Made by a program: the position numbers and the translations under genes. Source: Triplophysa rosa (Eukaryota; Chordata; Actinopteri; Cypriniformes; Nemacheilidae). Taken from it: a stretch of 64,000 nt of DNA. Positions 23,758 through 37,499 of the stretch are shown one piece after another (the stretch's first letter is position 1; each line of letters starts with the position of its first letter). The DNA lies in the NCBI RefSeq assembly GCF_024868665.1, contig NC_079904.1, positions 17,436,653-17,500,652 of the forward strand, read 5' to 3'. The notes beneath the pieces were generated by a model. That model was not told the DNA's origin. It worked only from the letters and a program-made list of their open reading frames with translations, and did not search any database.

Positions 23758-25182
23758 AAAGATTAACTTTGTTGTGTTGTATTAAGAGTGAAAATAGTAT
23801 ACATTACTTTGAAAATATGTTTTAAAATTATGTAAATTAACAGATGAAAGTTCCAGTCAGTAGACTACATCTGATTTATGTTAAGCTCAGTTGTTCCTTT
23901 GGAGCTGCCATGCTACAATCACATGACCAGCTTAACACTACTCATATTTTATGAGCAAAACCCCTAACTTGCTCAAGTCCTAATTAAGTTAGGATGGTCT
24001 ATAAAATATTTTTGACAATGATCAGTTAAAACCCATATATAGTATGACCATCTTTAGCCAGCGACAAAACCTGTAAAACCAGCTAGCAACAAAATCTGGT
24101 TTCTGCTGGATTTTTCTGCTTGGCAGTTCTAAGCTCAAGAACATTTTTCTTACTTTCCAGCGTTAAAAGACTATGACTATCTATCTGAATGAAATACATA
24201 TGCATAACTGAAGCTGTCACAAAAATAAAACCAACATGTTTCGTTCTCTCAATTCTGAATATGTACATGGCTTGCTTGTTCTTATCTGCCATCTTCCAGA
24301 GTGAATGGTGAAAATGAGGAAAAGTGCGGTGCAAAATTACCCAGCATCCTCCTGTTCAATCAACCTGACCAGAATAAAAAACAGCACATGTGCTGCACGC
24401 ACACAATCACTGCACTGAATAACACTTACATCATCTAGACACCAGTTAATAAACCAAATACATGGTCTCTTAACAAAAGAAATCCCTCTCTGCCGCAGAA
24501 CATCAGAGAGAGAGAGAGAGAGAAAGAGAGAAAGAGAGAGTCCTGTTTATTGATCAGATAAAAGCACAGACACGGAATACAATGACTGCGATCCTCTCCA
24601 ATGTGGTTTTGACTGACCTGAACAAGACCGGACCACTGCAGAGGAGTGAATAAAGGCAAAAAGAAAGTGCCAACAAGATCACTTTAATAGCAACAGTGGC
24701 TGAAAGAAAAATGAAAGAAGGATAACAGATTTTCTCCTCTTCTTTTGTTAACTTGAGCTCTGAGAGAGAAAGCACAAGAATCCTGAGCCTCACGACCACA
24801 GTCTCATCCTCCTTCAGTCATTTGTTGTGATCTTAGCCAATATGGCAGCCTTTTGGGCACTAGCATGGACACAATGCTTTCATCTGAATCAGTAAATCTG
24901 TATGTTATAGTAATTGTAAACCTTGCAGAACTGATTAAAAACACACCGGCCTTGTTATAATGTAAATTGAACAAACGTGTTCAATATGCAACTGTGGTAT
25001 AAACCCCTAATGCCCTGGTTGCATATAATTCAATAACCTTGACAGAGCTGGAGTCACCATGTTCTCAAGAAGATGGGGTTTCAGCCAAAGAATTGGATTT
25101 TAGCTCCCAAATGTACATTTGCCTTTAATAGTAAATCTTTTTAAGCTTGTTATGATGGTTAACGATTTGCTCGAAAATGGAA
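23758..25182. other. Non-coding, with a GA-rich microsatellite
   Basis: A (GA)n run at about 24508-24540. No exon recognised. Confidence 0.45.
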
Positions 25183-25360
25183 AACCCAACAGTTGGGTTA
25201 TAAATTAATCTATGCTGGTTTGTTTCAACCCAAAATTCTGAGTTGTTTAACCCATTGTTGGGTCAAAAATAACCATATTCTGGGTTAATTTAACCCAGCT
25301 GTTGGGTTTGTTCATATTTGACCCAACAATGGGATGAAATAACCCAACATTTTTTAGAGT
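25183..25360. mobile_element. Palindromic MITE built of AACCCAACAGTTGGGTT
   Basis: Several alternating AACCCA and TGGGTT blocks, with inverted ends. Confidence 0.65.
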
Positions 25361-25998
25361 GGTGTAGCTGGTGCTGTGCTGTACACCAGCAAACAATTCA
25401 GATCTTTCTGATGAGCTTTCCAGGGATTTGTTAAATCTCTAAAATCTCTGATACCTTCTCAGCGTCTCTATAGATATATAATGGCACAGTCTCCACCCCC
25501 TGCATTGTAGTATATCCCAATGGTTACACTCTTGAGGTCAATCCAGGTTTCTGACCTCTGCTCCTCTTTGACTCACAGTAATGAAAAACAATTGTCCTTC
25601 TATAATGGTTCCTGGATGAGCACGGGCCAGACAATCAGGTAGAATCAATGTGTCGGGGAGGGTGCTCATTACTTTACCTGACACCCAACACACATGCACA
25701 GCACTTTCACGGTATAGGGGAACAATTTGGAAATGGGACGGTCTGGAACAAGGTTATTTGGGGTCCAGAGGTTCAAAAATAGAGAACAGGGGTTGGATGG
25801 GAGTTTCTGAGATGAAAATCATGTGGGGAATGATACTGGATGAGAAAAACATTACCCAAGAAGAAATATTATATATGTGTATACAGTATGTGCATAACCA
25901 GACTAATAAAACAAGCATGCTGACACTGCAGGTAGTGACCTAGAAAACTTTGGATGTTTTATACTGTATCAAATTGTAATGGAAGCCGAGAGTGTGTG

Positions 25999-26056
<58 letters not shown>

Positions 26057-26280
26057 ATCTGATGACCTCGGGGAACTAGGACATCACTCAGCTTACAAAA
26101 CCCACTGTGAACCGCTACAGAGCCAGGGATCTGAGTCAGCTTCTCTGACACACACACTCGCAGAATTTCCACGACCCCTCTACAATCTGTTTTAAGTCTA
26201 AATGTTCACAAAATCTGCTTTCATATCATCTGTCTCTTTTCTCATAGAGGAATAGTTCACACATAAAGAAAGTTATGAAA
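25361..26280. other. Non-coding, with (GA)n at 26003-26053
   Basis: A 97-codon plus-strand frame at 25650-25943 lacks any motif or splice support and is not called. Confidence 0.45.
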
Positions 26281-26577
26281 TGTAACTGTTTTATTAACAG
26301 ATTTTTGAAATACGGTCAAAAAACTTCAAATTACAGAAAAAGACAGCAAATTTACAAATTTTCCTTAAATTTTATGGGAAGAAAATTTTATTTTCACAGT
26401 ATATTTTTGGCACCCCAGCTGTCGGAAAAGGATTTTTTTTAAATAAGGTCAAAAAACGTCAAATTAAAGAAAACACAGCAAATGTACAAGAAAAAAAATA
26501 GAAAACCATGTAATTGTAAAATTATAAAATTTCCGTATTTTATAAAAAAATCTTTTTTACGGGGTTTTTTTACAGTG
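26281..26577. mobile_element. Degenerate ACTGTAAAAAA-type MITE
   Basis: The right end ACGGGGTTTTTTTACAGTG and internal CCGTATTTTATAAAAAAATC match the family at 23148. The left end is weak. Confidence 0.5.
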
Positions 26578-27677
26578 TTGTTCAAACCCTGATTGTTTTC
26601 TATGCGATGTTAAAGGTGAATTTATAAGATTATAATGTATAAGGACGGGCCTGGGGCTGTTCCCAAAATAAAGCAGCATAAAATGTGACAGAAGATGAAA
26701 AGTGTACTTCACTCAGAGATATAGCGTGGCTTTAATAAAAAAAGAGCTTTTTATATTTTCTTTTATGACATTTTGGAATTAAATAAATGGCTTTGTAGAC
26801 TGCATGTATTGTTAGCTCATTGAAAAAATGTTAAAAGTGTCTGCTAAATGAATAAATGTAAACGTCATTGGGGTGGACACGAGGGTGAGTAAATGTCTAA
26901 ATGATAACACAATTTGTCATTTTCATGTGAAATATTCCTGTCATGAATCTGTCAACGTGTTGGTCTACATGAACAGCAGGGAGATCTGCATGGCTTGTCA
27001 TATCTCTTAAAGCCCTTTCTTCTGTAGTGTCTGTATCACTCTTTTACAATTGCTAAGGTCCTACTGACATTTTAGAGATAGAAAGAGAGCTCCTAACAGC
27101 ACTTATCATTGCTTTGTCCTTCACATCACAAACACATTGTGCATAATGGAAACTATGGCAACGGGGCCAGGTACTGCAACACGGGGTGGCGGTGGCCGGT
27201 GCGTGTATGCGCTTGCATATGACTGCATCCATGCACATCACCGGCCTGCCTGCAAAATAAATTGTGAAAATAGAAAAGATTTAGGATGGTCCTATCAGCC
27301 ATACAATTCACATTTAGAATGAAAGGGAATTAAGTGAAATCTGTCTGCCGCACAAACAGATCTTTCATACTGATGCTATCTGCAAAATGGCAATGGTAAA
27401 TGGGCTTTAGGGAACATGAAGAGATCCGATAAGAGAATGTTAAGACATCTTCAGCACAAAGTCGTATTGATGTGCAACTTAAACAAAAATAAAATAAAAG
27501 CTTTTAGCTGTGTGTTATGTAGAATGGTGATGGTTTATTGTTTACTCTTGATAGTTTAGAATGAGGAATGATAGCATTTGAAGTTAGAATTCTGTCATTT
27601 TTCAACCTCATGTCCTTCCAAAACACATGACTCTCATTTTTTTCTGAACACAAAACAAGATGTTAGCCATAATTATT
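26578..27677. other. Non-coding, with a repeat-poor patch
   Basis: GTCTGCTAAATGAATAAATG near 26838 is the usual 3' end of a common fish repeat. Bases 27030-27330 look non-repetitive, with GC-rich and TGCATATGACTGCAT-like segments. Confidence 0.4.
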
Positions 27678-27885
27678 TATATGGGTAGTTGACAAATATA
27701 CCAAACATGTGGCCTATGGTGTGCCATAGCAAAAAAAATTGAAAACAAACTGTTCATTTCACATTACTAATATTTGTATTTATAAAATAAACTAGCATAA
27801 TATAAATTTATCTTATTTTGTTTCCTACATTTTTGCTGTCACACCATAGGACACATTTACTGAATATTTGTCAACTATCCATATA
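27678..27885. repeat. MITE with about 50-bp inverted arms
   Basis: TATATGGGTAGTTGACAAAT at the left is complementary to ATTTGTCAACTATCCATATA at the right. Inner GGTGTGCCATAG / CACACCATAG also pair. Confidence 0.7.
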
Positions 27886-28257
27886 TTCATTATTTTTCGC
27901 ACATTTTAGAACAATAAGAAATTCTAACTATAGGAATTGTGATGTGACAATACATTCATCAGAAAATAAAGCTGTGATATTCCAGCGGCTTTAAAATAGT
28001 CATCATTTGCCTAGAATTTGCAAAATCGTACTCTTGTCAATTTATCAGCAGCTTCTTAAGGTCTCATCTTGGGAAGGTTTTTAAACAGTATTAAAGGAAT
28101 TTACAATTTATTATTGGCTGATTATTCTTTATTATTGAGTCTTCCTTTTAAAACTTTTTTTTTACTTTTATAATGACAGTAAGTACTATGTTGGCACAAT
28201 TTTATTTTTGTCTATCATTCCAGGCATTTTACATATACCTTCAAATTAAAATATTTT
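27886..28257. other. AT-rich non-coding DNA
   Basis: Nothing recognised. Confidence 0.4.
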
Positions 28258-28490
28258 TAAAGAGATACTTCACCCGAAAATGAAAAATCCGTCATAATTT
28301 ACTAACCCTCAGATTTTTCCAAACCTCTATACTTGTCTTTGTTCTGCTGAACACACGGGAAGATATTTGGAAGAATGTCAGATCTCATTACCCATTGACT
28401 CCCATAGTATTTATTTTCCCTGCTACGACAGTAAATGGGGGATGAGATCTAACATTCTTCAGCAGAACAAGAACAGCATAACAAAAAAAT
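28258..28490. mobile_element. Angel-like MITE, truncated
   Basis: Left end AAAGAGATACTTCACCC with AGATATTTGGAAGAATG. The right terminal arm is missing. Confidence 0.6.
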
Positions 28491-29998
28491 GTATATGATC
28501 AATAATTTGTTAAAGGAGCTGTTTTATAATCTCCAGGGTATTGAGTGATCAAGGAGAAGTCGTGCACATTGTCGGGAGTGTGCCTGGCCTACTTCTTTGC
28601 TGTGTGTGTGTATGTGGGGGTAATTAGACACATTTCTGAAGCAGTGAAGCAGCAGGAAATAAAGTCCCCTGCTCTTATTGTGGATAAATGAGCGCGCTCA
28701 CATGTTAGGTTCACATGTAAATAATACATTCACAAAAAAAATGTCTGTTACAGTGGAGTGAAATATTTTCAGTGAATAGCAATGTTAATTTCAGTCTGAT
28801 GGCTTCAAAATTCAAAGAATATAGAATGTCTTTCATTATGCAGAGAACATCATTCAAACATTCACCTTCAGTGTTTCACATAATAAAGAAAGCTTGTGAA
28901 TGACAAAAGGGTCACATAAAAGAACAAAATGTATAAACCAAACCATTTCCAGAATATAGCTTTCAAATTAACTGAAAATTTACTTTTATCATACCCACGT
29001 GTGACATCTCTGACATCTGCCAGACAAAGCGAGACAACCGTGTGAGGGCGCAATTTGACATTACCGCTCACTGTGGTTGTTCGACAAGGTGTTGAATTGT
29101 AATGTCACCATTAGATTATGTGTTCCAAAACAACAAAAGCGTGAGTGGGCGGAAGGTTAATGTGAAATTATTCAAATGTATTCATATGGAAATCCCTTGT
29201 CCTGGTGCCATTGACGGTAAGGAGTTTGGTGCCCCTCGAGGCCCCAGAATGCAGTCGCACTTTATCTGGCTTTGGTTTTTCAGCTCAAATGTGAAACATA
29301 GAAATGCGAGGGAGACACAGGCAAAGTGAGCAAATGAAAGCAGGAGGTGATTACTGAGCCCTGAATGGAGGCATGACTGGAGAATGATTATTATTCGATA
29401 CAGAGAGAACAGACAGCACTTTGATGAAGTGAGTGGGTATAAAATCCATACACACAGCGTGTTTTAGAGAGTTTCTGGCCCACAGAGAGAAAGAGAGAAG
29501 GGATCTGAAAACATAAAAGAAGCACTCTGCCTGCACTTCCACATTATTTAGATTTAAACACCTCATGAAATGGTTTGATAAACACAGTTTTGTTTCCTGT
29601 GTTAACATATCTACTGTACTGTTATATTATATTATGTAAGGGCCTTTCATTACATAGATAGACATTAAGGCAACCACAGATTTTTTACTTCCTATTCTTA
29701 GCCTTTGATCATTCGAGAAGATACTTAGAATGGTCACATTAAACTTTCAGCTTGCAAAATTTCCAATCAGATCCCTAAATACGAATTATGTGATCTGAAT
29801 TTGCAGGTTAGAGCTCAACAAACATGAAGATCAGAATGAAACGAAAGGACTACTTACATTTCCAGTCTACTGCATTCACATCAAGGTTAAAACTAAAACT
29901 GTTAATACATTTCTGTTAATTGAAATATTGGCTTGAATATTATTTCGAAAAAATAATAATTTAACGAAAATTAGCCTCATCAATGAAATGAAATAAGT
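28491..29998. other. Non-coding, with a repeat-poor patch at 29000-29330
   Basis: The patch has mixed composition and no splice-bounded frame. It is a candidate regulatory element only. Confidence 0.35.
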
Positions 29999-30292
29999 TT
30001 AAAGTGATAGTCCAACCAAGAATGATCATTTACTCACCCTCTTGTCATTTCAAACCTGTATGACTTTCTTTCGCAGAGCACAAAAGAAGATATTTTTAAG
30101 AATGTTGGTAATCTGCCCCCATTCACTTGCATTGGATGTGTGTCCATACAATTGAATGGTAAATGGGTAAATGGGGGCCAACTTTCTTCAAAATATCTTC
30201 TTTTGTGTTCTGCGAATGAAAGTCATACAGGTTAGAAATGACAAGAAGGGTGAGTAAATTATGACAGAATTTAAATTTTTGGTTTAAGTTGA
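29999..30292. mobile_element. Angel-like MITE
   Basis: TTTAAAGTGATAGTCCAACC with TTTACTCACCCTCTTGTCATT on the left. Complementary GGGTGAGTAAATTATGACAG on the right. Confidence 0.65.
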
Positions 30293-31757
30293 GGCACTAT
30301 AATTATTAACTGAAAATAAATAAAAACTATAAACAAAAAATAAATTAAGCTTATACAGCAGTAAAAAATGAATAATAAAATGACGTAAGCAGAAAACAAA
30401 ATTGCTAAGCATTAAACTAAAATAACATGAACAATAAAAATATTAAAAGGTAATTAAACCATAATACAACTAAAACACAACTAATAACTCTGATTCACAT
30501 GGATATAAATAGAAGTCAATAGAACAAAAAGTCTAGTGTGACCACAGCATAATTTGCAATTTGCTTTAGTAACACTTTAGGTTTGGAGCATTTATTATTG
30601 CATTTTCTAATATCACATCACACATGTATATTAATATGAAATTGCCACCTTATAAAATAGTTGTTTTCCCTTTTAGCTCAGGTTACACTATTTTAAAGCT
30701 ATTATTTCCGCTACTTTTGTGAAATATTTTGAAACTGTCTAACTGGACCATTTTAGCCACGTGGTACTTGGGGAAAGGACTATTTTGTTAGCTTTCAGAG
30801 GTGCACTATCACTTATTTGGACTAAAAGCAAACTCACATGTTACAAAGTAAAAATGTCTCACTACTTTCTCAGAAGCTTGTAGTCTCCAGCTCCTCTGCC
30901 CACTCTCAGCATGGTAGCTGCAGGAGAAATGAGGTGTTCTGAGCTGTAAACATGCACCAGTGACCTGTGTCTGTGATGGTCAATGTTTGTGTGTGTATGC
31001 ATCCCTATGTGTACTCAGATGCCCTTCATAACATTGCCCTATAGGACCAGTTCGCTCTGAAGTTTGTTGCCCTGCTTCACTGCTCTGCTGAACACAGATG
31101 GAAAGTCACACAAACAGAATAAGAAAGAAAATAGACTCCAGTGGTGTTCCACTTTTTTTACATGTCTCCACTTCTCCTTCTCTGCACAATGTCTCCTCCA
31201 TATTCTATTTACAGCCCCAACTGGAATGAGCTTTATGTCTTTGAAAACAAAACCCACTGAAGCAAAAAAGACTAGCTTGTAACGTGACCCTATAAGACAA
31301 TAGAAAAGGGTTGTGCTCTGTTCAAAATTGGGTTTGTTTTTAAATTCCATTTCAGATCTGAGGTTGCAAACAGAATTTGGAAATGTCATTTGAATTTAAG
31401 GGTCTGGTGCAACCCAACACAAGAGATTCCAAAACACTAAGAGATGTTTTTGTAATCATTTTATATTATTGTTTTTCTTTCCAATAATTGTCTTTGTACA
31501 ATTCACATGATATGAATTCAAACAAATCAGACACACATGTGAATCACTGTGACATCCGGTTGTGTAATCCCAGGAGTTTCACATGGGACATGGAATTCAC
31601 ACAAAAATATTACAAAACCATATTTCCCATAATTTTCAAATGTCAAATTCATGTGGCTTTTCTGCAAGGTAACATATTTTTCAACCTGTTTGAAAAATTC
31701 ATCCTTTGATGCATTTGGATGTTTAAACACTCATTCCCGTTGAGCTTTCATTAAATT
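30293..31757. other. Non-coding
   Basis: AT-rich. A 116-codon minus-strand frame (31039-31389) shows no known motif and no convincing splice context. Confidence 0.4.
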
Positions 31758-31962
31758 TAAACGTACCCTTTTAAAAAATCCTGTTAAAAATGTAAATTTT
31801 ATTCCAGATTGGGCACAAGAAATAAACAATAAAGAACAGTTTTTCCTGTAAAATTACATGTTTTCTCCATTTTTCTTGTTAATTTGCAGTAATGTTTCTG
31901 TAATTTTACAGGATTTTTTACCGTATTTTAAAAAATCTGTAAAAAAAAATTTTTAGAGCTGC
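31758..31962. repeat. Degenerate ACTGTAAAAAATCC-type MITE
   Basis: TTAAAAAATCCTGTTAAAAA at the left pairs with TTTTACAGGATTTTTTACCG near the right end. Confidence 0.5.
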
Positions 31963-34461
31963 TTTAGATCACAAAACCATGGCAACCGTTGTCGAAATTA
32001 TACAGACACTTTTCCCTTCACCTTCAAATGAGGAATTTTTAGATGATGTATTTTTACTAAGTGGGTCAGAATCTTGCCCCAGAGGCCATGGTGAGATTTG
32101 CTTGTACAGGTAATGCGAACAGATGCCAGTGCACCGGAACCATCCGAGCAGTCACTTTAGGCTCTGTTTCATATAGGATGCCATTCATTCATAATGCGAG
32201 AATAAACAAGACAAAGTCAAAAGAGACATAAACAGGATAAAGGGTTCTAAGAATAAAGACAGTGACTTCCATAAGAGCAGCAAAAGTACAGACTTGTCCT
32301 ACTTACAAACAGAAGGGGGCCTATGCAAGAATACACTGTGTGAAGGGAGCATGGGGGAGACGCAATTATAGATAATTATATCAACCCACATACTATATGA
32401 GTCACTGATTGCTGTTTTTGACTGTGCTTTTGATCAAAACATGGTGTTTTTTTCCCAGGGATCGAGGCTTAAACATGTTGCAACCCTGAGGAAGATTTTG
32501 AGGTTTCAACAACGACGAGAGTCATAGACACAAACACAAATCTCATCTTAGTGGTGGATGTTAACATGACCTCTCTCGGCAAGAGGTCTTCTTCTGACGG
32601 GATGGAAATGGCTGGTGGGTGGATGAGAGAATAAAACCATCTCGTGAAAAATCCAACAAGTAAGAGGGAATGCATGGCTCTCCTCCTCCATTTTCCCTCG
32701 TTAGAGCCACAGAGCACTGCTTCACATTTGTCTGGAAGACAGAAACACGTCACACTCTTTATGAGCCCATCACTCTGTAACAAGTGGCCTTTGGGGATGG
32801 AAATGATGAACAGAGGGCCGGGCAGCAGATTGGCTGGCTGTTTGTCTGCTTGCTTGGATGTTTCTTAATTTCAGCACAAATGAATTTGTTTGAAATCTAC
32901 CTATGAAATCAAATCTTATGAGATGATGAAAGATGAGAACAGGAAATAAACACAATGGCAACATCTAACAAATTTGAAATCTTTCCCCGATGTGACTGAA
33001 TGACTGACAGGTAAAGCAACCAATCAAGGTTTGCTTAGTGCTACGTAAAGTCGAATGTGACAATGGTTAACAACAGCGTTTATGAGTTTCTGCTGTGAAT
33101 GAGTGTCTGGTGTGAACCTTGCATACTTTTAATAATTCAGCATTTAGTCGTAATCAGCATTTCAGCATAATCTTAATGTAATGTAAACACGACAGCTTAC
33201 ATCTTCGATCACACAGCTGTGTGTTTTTTTCCAGGCAGACTGCTAAAGAAACAAAAGAAGAAACACAAAGAAAGCGGCCTGGCTGAAACTAAATAAAGTC
33301 AAGCTGACATTTTTCTGTGAAATTGTGCCTGAAAGCTCAACTTTATTATTAACTCGCAGTTAAATTATTATTATTAGCGTACAGTTGGGAATCAGGGGAG
33401 GAAAAGACAGTGTTGAACACTTATTTTTATGCACTAGATTTTTTGCATGTTTTTAACCAAAAATAATGTATGAATAGCAGCTTTAACATTGACATGCATC
33501 TTCTTTTTTTGCACATCTGTTCTAATTTGCTGAAGAATTTGACACACATAACATTATTCTGCTGGAAAAGGAATCGATGCTTCTTTAAATATAATTTGTC
33601 ATTTGAACTCAAGATGAAGAAACGTCCTGCTCATTCTAGAACAGGACTGTGACCAGTGGTCCACCAATAATTGTTTGTTTCAAACCAATTTTTAAATGTT
33701 ATTTAAAGTAAAAGGCTTCACATGAAACAGTTTTATACAACCATTTTCCACAATACTTAAAAAATATTTATAATATTTATAAATATTTATCTGTGATGAA
33801 ACATTTTTTCTCTGTCATCATTTCATTGGAAGAGAAAAATCCCCACCTTTCTTTCCTCCACTGTCCTCACTGCAGATCTTTAGCTCTTGATCTTTTGTTC
33901 ACCCTTTTAATTGGATCTGTGAATGATGTGAAACATCTTGATGTTTTTTATGCAATCTTACATCTGGTAATGAGTTTCTACATCCAAGTCTCTGGGGATT
34001 TTGGCCGGTTCAGAGAGGTAAAAGACTAAATTAACTTGTCCGGAAAGGAAATAAGGTAAGAGACTCACATGGCCTGACAAAAAGTCTCTAGCACTGTCAA
34101 AAAAGTCAACATGAAATCACTATAGACAAAATAAACTAATTTGCTTTCTTAATACTTGTTGGGTTTAATGACATAATTATCATTGAGTGTTATTTTAAAA
34201 AACTGTCTTTGTAAATCTAAAACGTAATAACTTGGTTTATTATATTGTATTGAGAAAGTCAGATTACTGTTGTGGGTAATGTGGCCTTTCTAAAATCATG
34301 CCAAAAGTTAACTCATGAATAAAATGATGTCAAATTGTTAACCTATTAATTGTCAATAAATGTATTGAGGATACACATGAAAATGCACTATCCAAACCGC
34401 AACCTGTGAATGTCTTTACTCTCGAGTCAGATTCTGAGAAAACACACACACAGGTTGCTTT
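31963..34461. other. Non-coding, nothing assigned
   Basis: No convincing exon on either strand. Occasional frames of 60-104 codons lack motifs. Confidence 0.4.
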
Positions 34462-34610
34462 AAAGCAGGGATCTCCAACCCTGCTCCTGGTGAGCTACCG
34501 TCCTGCAGACTGCAGCTCCAACCCTGGCTGTGTCTCAATCCGCTCCCTTGTTCAGTAGTCAGGGCACTGACCAGGGAGTCAACCATTTTAAGGGCCGTCT
34601 CATTCGCAAA
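34462..34610. repeat. Fragments of two common fish repeats
   Basis: GATCTCCAACCCTGCTCCTG followed by GACTGCAGCTCCAACCCTGG, then TCAGTAGTCAGGGCACTGAC. Recognised as dispersed repeat motifs, family names uncertain. Confidence 0.45.
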
Positions 34611-34837
34611 ATCCTTCCAATGCACTGATAGATCTATCATGAATGCATCCACTGAAATCATCAATTGAATGAATTGAAATACAGACCTAAAGCTGGTCTC
34701 TTATGAAAGATTTCACTCGACAGATTACTGCTGACCAAATAATCATGAGAGAGTTTTTTAGACCAATTACTTTATATTGTAACTGGTCATAATATGGTGT
34801 ATTCTAGAGGCTTAGACTACGCCAGTCATATATGATC

Positions 34838-35230
34838 CTGGACCACAAAACCAGTCTTAAGTAGCACGGGAATATTAGCCAACAAAATATTGTATGAGTC
34901 AAAATGATCAATTTTTCTTTTATGCCAAAAATCAGTTGGATATTAAGTAAAGATCATTTTCCATGAAGATATTTTGTAAATGTCCTACAGTAAATATATC
35001 AAAATATTATTTATTTTTGTGATTGGATAGAGCAAAATCACAAACAAAAATGGCCGGAATCACGTCGACAAACAAGCTAGTTAGCTGCCCGTAAATTACC
35101 CATTTAAGTTTGGTATGTACAGCTTAGAATTTCATCTTTCATCTTTCGGGTTCATCTACTCTCCACAACGTCATTACAGCTGTAAGCCAATAAAGCAAGT
35201 GGTGCTCGCTGCAGAGACGTTAGACGGCCA
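34838..35230 (+). repeat. TGGACCACAAAACCAG dispersed repeat with extended tail
   Basis: The left part matches the widespread repeat beginning CCTGGACCACAAAACCAG. The tail (CTACTCTCCACAACGTCATT at about 35155) recurs in reverse orientation near 48040, so the whole unit is one family. Confidence 0.6.
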
Positions 35231-36232
35231 GCGACGGAGGAGCTACAGATCACATCCAGAGAGGAGGAGCCTCACGTCACGTCCAACGAGGAGGAGCTAC
35301 ATAAGGTTCACCTCTATGGGTCGTACTTTAATTTCCTCTCTTTAACCTTTGTCATGTTTTCATGACATTGTTTCTATGACAAACAGTATGACTTACACTA
35401 TCTGAACCCCTGCTTTCGTCCCCCCACCATATTAACGCTATTTGTGAATCATATAATATATAACATAAATAATTAATTAGTAATAAAGTACGCTGATATG
35501 GTTTTTGCTTTGCCCTTACAGGTGTGATCAAAAATAAATAAAATGATCACCTATTAGCTTGTCTCATCTCGTTTATTCCTTTTAAATGTAGACTTAGGAG
35601 CTCCACTTCAAAAAATAAAAACGGGGTGTCAATTTGAGTACAAATAGGTAACCTTGTTGTCGACGTAATTTCAAACAGCGGCCACAGTGGCGTAAGGTAT
35701 GGTGTGTAGAGGATTGACGCTGGAGATAGGGGGTTCTTATTCCCCTTTAGCCAAAAATGCTCTTTTACCTGAAATAAAATGACTTTTATTCAAAAAGTTT
35801 AGGTTAAGGTTAGGGGTACGTTGGGTATTGGGCTATGTTATCTCAATAAATTACCATCCTTTTAATTATTTGGATAAAAATAATGATTTACACGGTTATT
35901 ATTTCATAATGTTTAATGCACAACAATACTGAGGTGCAAATAGTATCTGAAACTATTTATAAGTATCAATATAGCATCTAACTCCTATTTACAGTTAATA
36001 AAAACAAAATACAGCTATTTTTGGTTAGTGAAAATAGCATATCGCTAAGAAATGCTTCATATTCACTTAGTGTAAACAGAACCTACAGCTATTTAAACTT
36101 AGTGTAAATATCATCTGTCACTATTTTCACAAAACTTTAACTGGTCAAAAACAAGACATTTTACAACACCTATAACTACATGACAATACAAAACCATTTA
36201 CAGAATTAACCCAGATCTACACCATCAGTTAG
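35231..36232. other. Non-coding, repeat-derived in part
   Basis: Bases 35930-36130 carry CTATTTACAC/TTAGTGTAAA-like alternating blocks. No exon. Confidence 0.4.
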
Positions 36233-36709
36233 CTTTTTAAAGGTCAGGATTGTGCAGGCAAGACACACAAATATTTATTTTATCATATACTTCCAGCATG
36301 AAAAACGTCTCGGTTACGGATGTAACCTCGGTTCCCTGATGGAGGGAACGAGACGTTGTGTCGAACCGACAGATGGGGTTCGTCCCTGAGAACCAATCGC
36401 TTCCGACTTCTTAGAAAAGGCCAATGAAAATTGGCGAATGAAATTTGCATGCCGGACTCCGCCCCTGGATATCCGGGTATAAAAGGGAGACGGTGTGCCT
36501 CATTCATTCACCTTTTGTTCTTCGGAGCCTGAGACCTCTCACGACTGCTGCAGTGGACAGCACATGTTGTGGCAAGGAGGACACAACGTCTCGTTCCCTC
36601 CATCAGAGAACCGAGGTTACATCCGTAACCGAGACGTTTTTTATGCAGGAAGTATATGATAAAATAAATATTTGTGTGTCTTGCCTGCACAATCCTGACC
36701 TTTAAAAAG
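36233..36709. repeat. 130-bp-arm fold-back at the left end of DIRS copy 2
   Basis: Bases 36233-36362 are the reverse complement of 36580-36709 with about three mismatches, around a 217-bp spacer. The inner 59 bp of each arm are DIRS outer end and internal complementary region. The outer about 71 bp are non-element flank, duplicated in reverse inside the element. Confidence 0.85.
36421..36485 (+). promoter_or_regulatory. Inward promoter in the left inverted repeat of DIRS copy 2
   Basis: CCAAT at 36421, ATTTGCAT at 36443-36450 and TATAAAA at 36478-36484, correctly ordered on the plus strand. This is antisense to the coding region. Confidence 0.5.
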
Positions 36710-36716
36710 GTCGGCC

Positions 36717-37150
36717 TCACAATGAGCTGGCTGCGCGGGGGTGGAGTCGCCACTCTCCGCGAGACGTCAACTGATGAGAGAGCACATCGGCTATCTGGTT
36801 CAGGTCGCCTGGGATATGTGTGGCTCGCAGGGATCTGCTCACCTGCGGACTCCACAGGAGGAGGCGTCGGGCGAGTCGTGTTAGCTGCCGTAAGCGAACG
36901 CCACCAAGGCGGTTAAAAACGCTACAGCAGTTGTGCTGTCCGACCGGACCAGCACGTGCTTGTTCTGCACGAGAGGTTGTAACCCCTTCAGTGCAGGTAG
37001 CACATCCAACAACTCTAGGCAATTTGATATGCCTGCGCAGGCAGGGGCCCGTCCATCGCCCCGACACTGCGTGCCCGTTGCACCCCAACCCTGCAGGGAG
37101 GCATCTGCGACACTGACGCGTCTCGACCTGCCTGAGAGGGACCCCCGTCC
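36717..37150 (-). pseudogene. DIRS RNase H, copy 2 (broken)
   Basis: GCNGHAVSGRW, LPRVVGCATC, then SLRATHIPGDLNQIADVLSH on the minus strand. Frames shift between the blocks, as in copy 1. Confidence 0.7.
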
Positions 37151-37499
37151 GTAGAAAGGTCATTGAAGACCAAGGGGTTAGGGTGCGTCGGCAGAAAAAC
37201 GTAATCACCATCCGCCTGCTGCCGGTGTGCCACGCTCTCCAGGGAACTCGACTCTGTAGCCAGTGTTGGAGCGGTCTCATGTGCATCAACCCGAGGGGAA
37301 TCACCACCGTCGAGGATGCCATGTGCCCAGGAGCCTCTTCCCACTGACTGCTTGAACCCAAGCAGTTCAACACTGACTGAGCGCAGTCGCGCTGTAATGG
37401 AGACAGAGTTGAGTTCCATACCAAAAAAGAGGATGCTCCGCACAGAGGAGAGCTTGCTCTTTTTCGGTTGACCTGTGGTCCCAATCGATCTAGGTGCCA

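Noticed and set aside
7800..36232. Coding exons of a neighbouring gene such as dab1
   Set aside because: No splice-bounded frame with recognisable protein sequence was found; the synteny argument alone does not support a feature.
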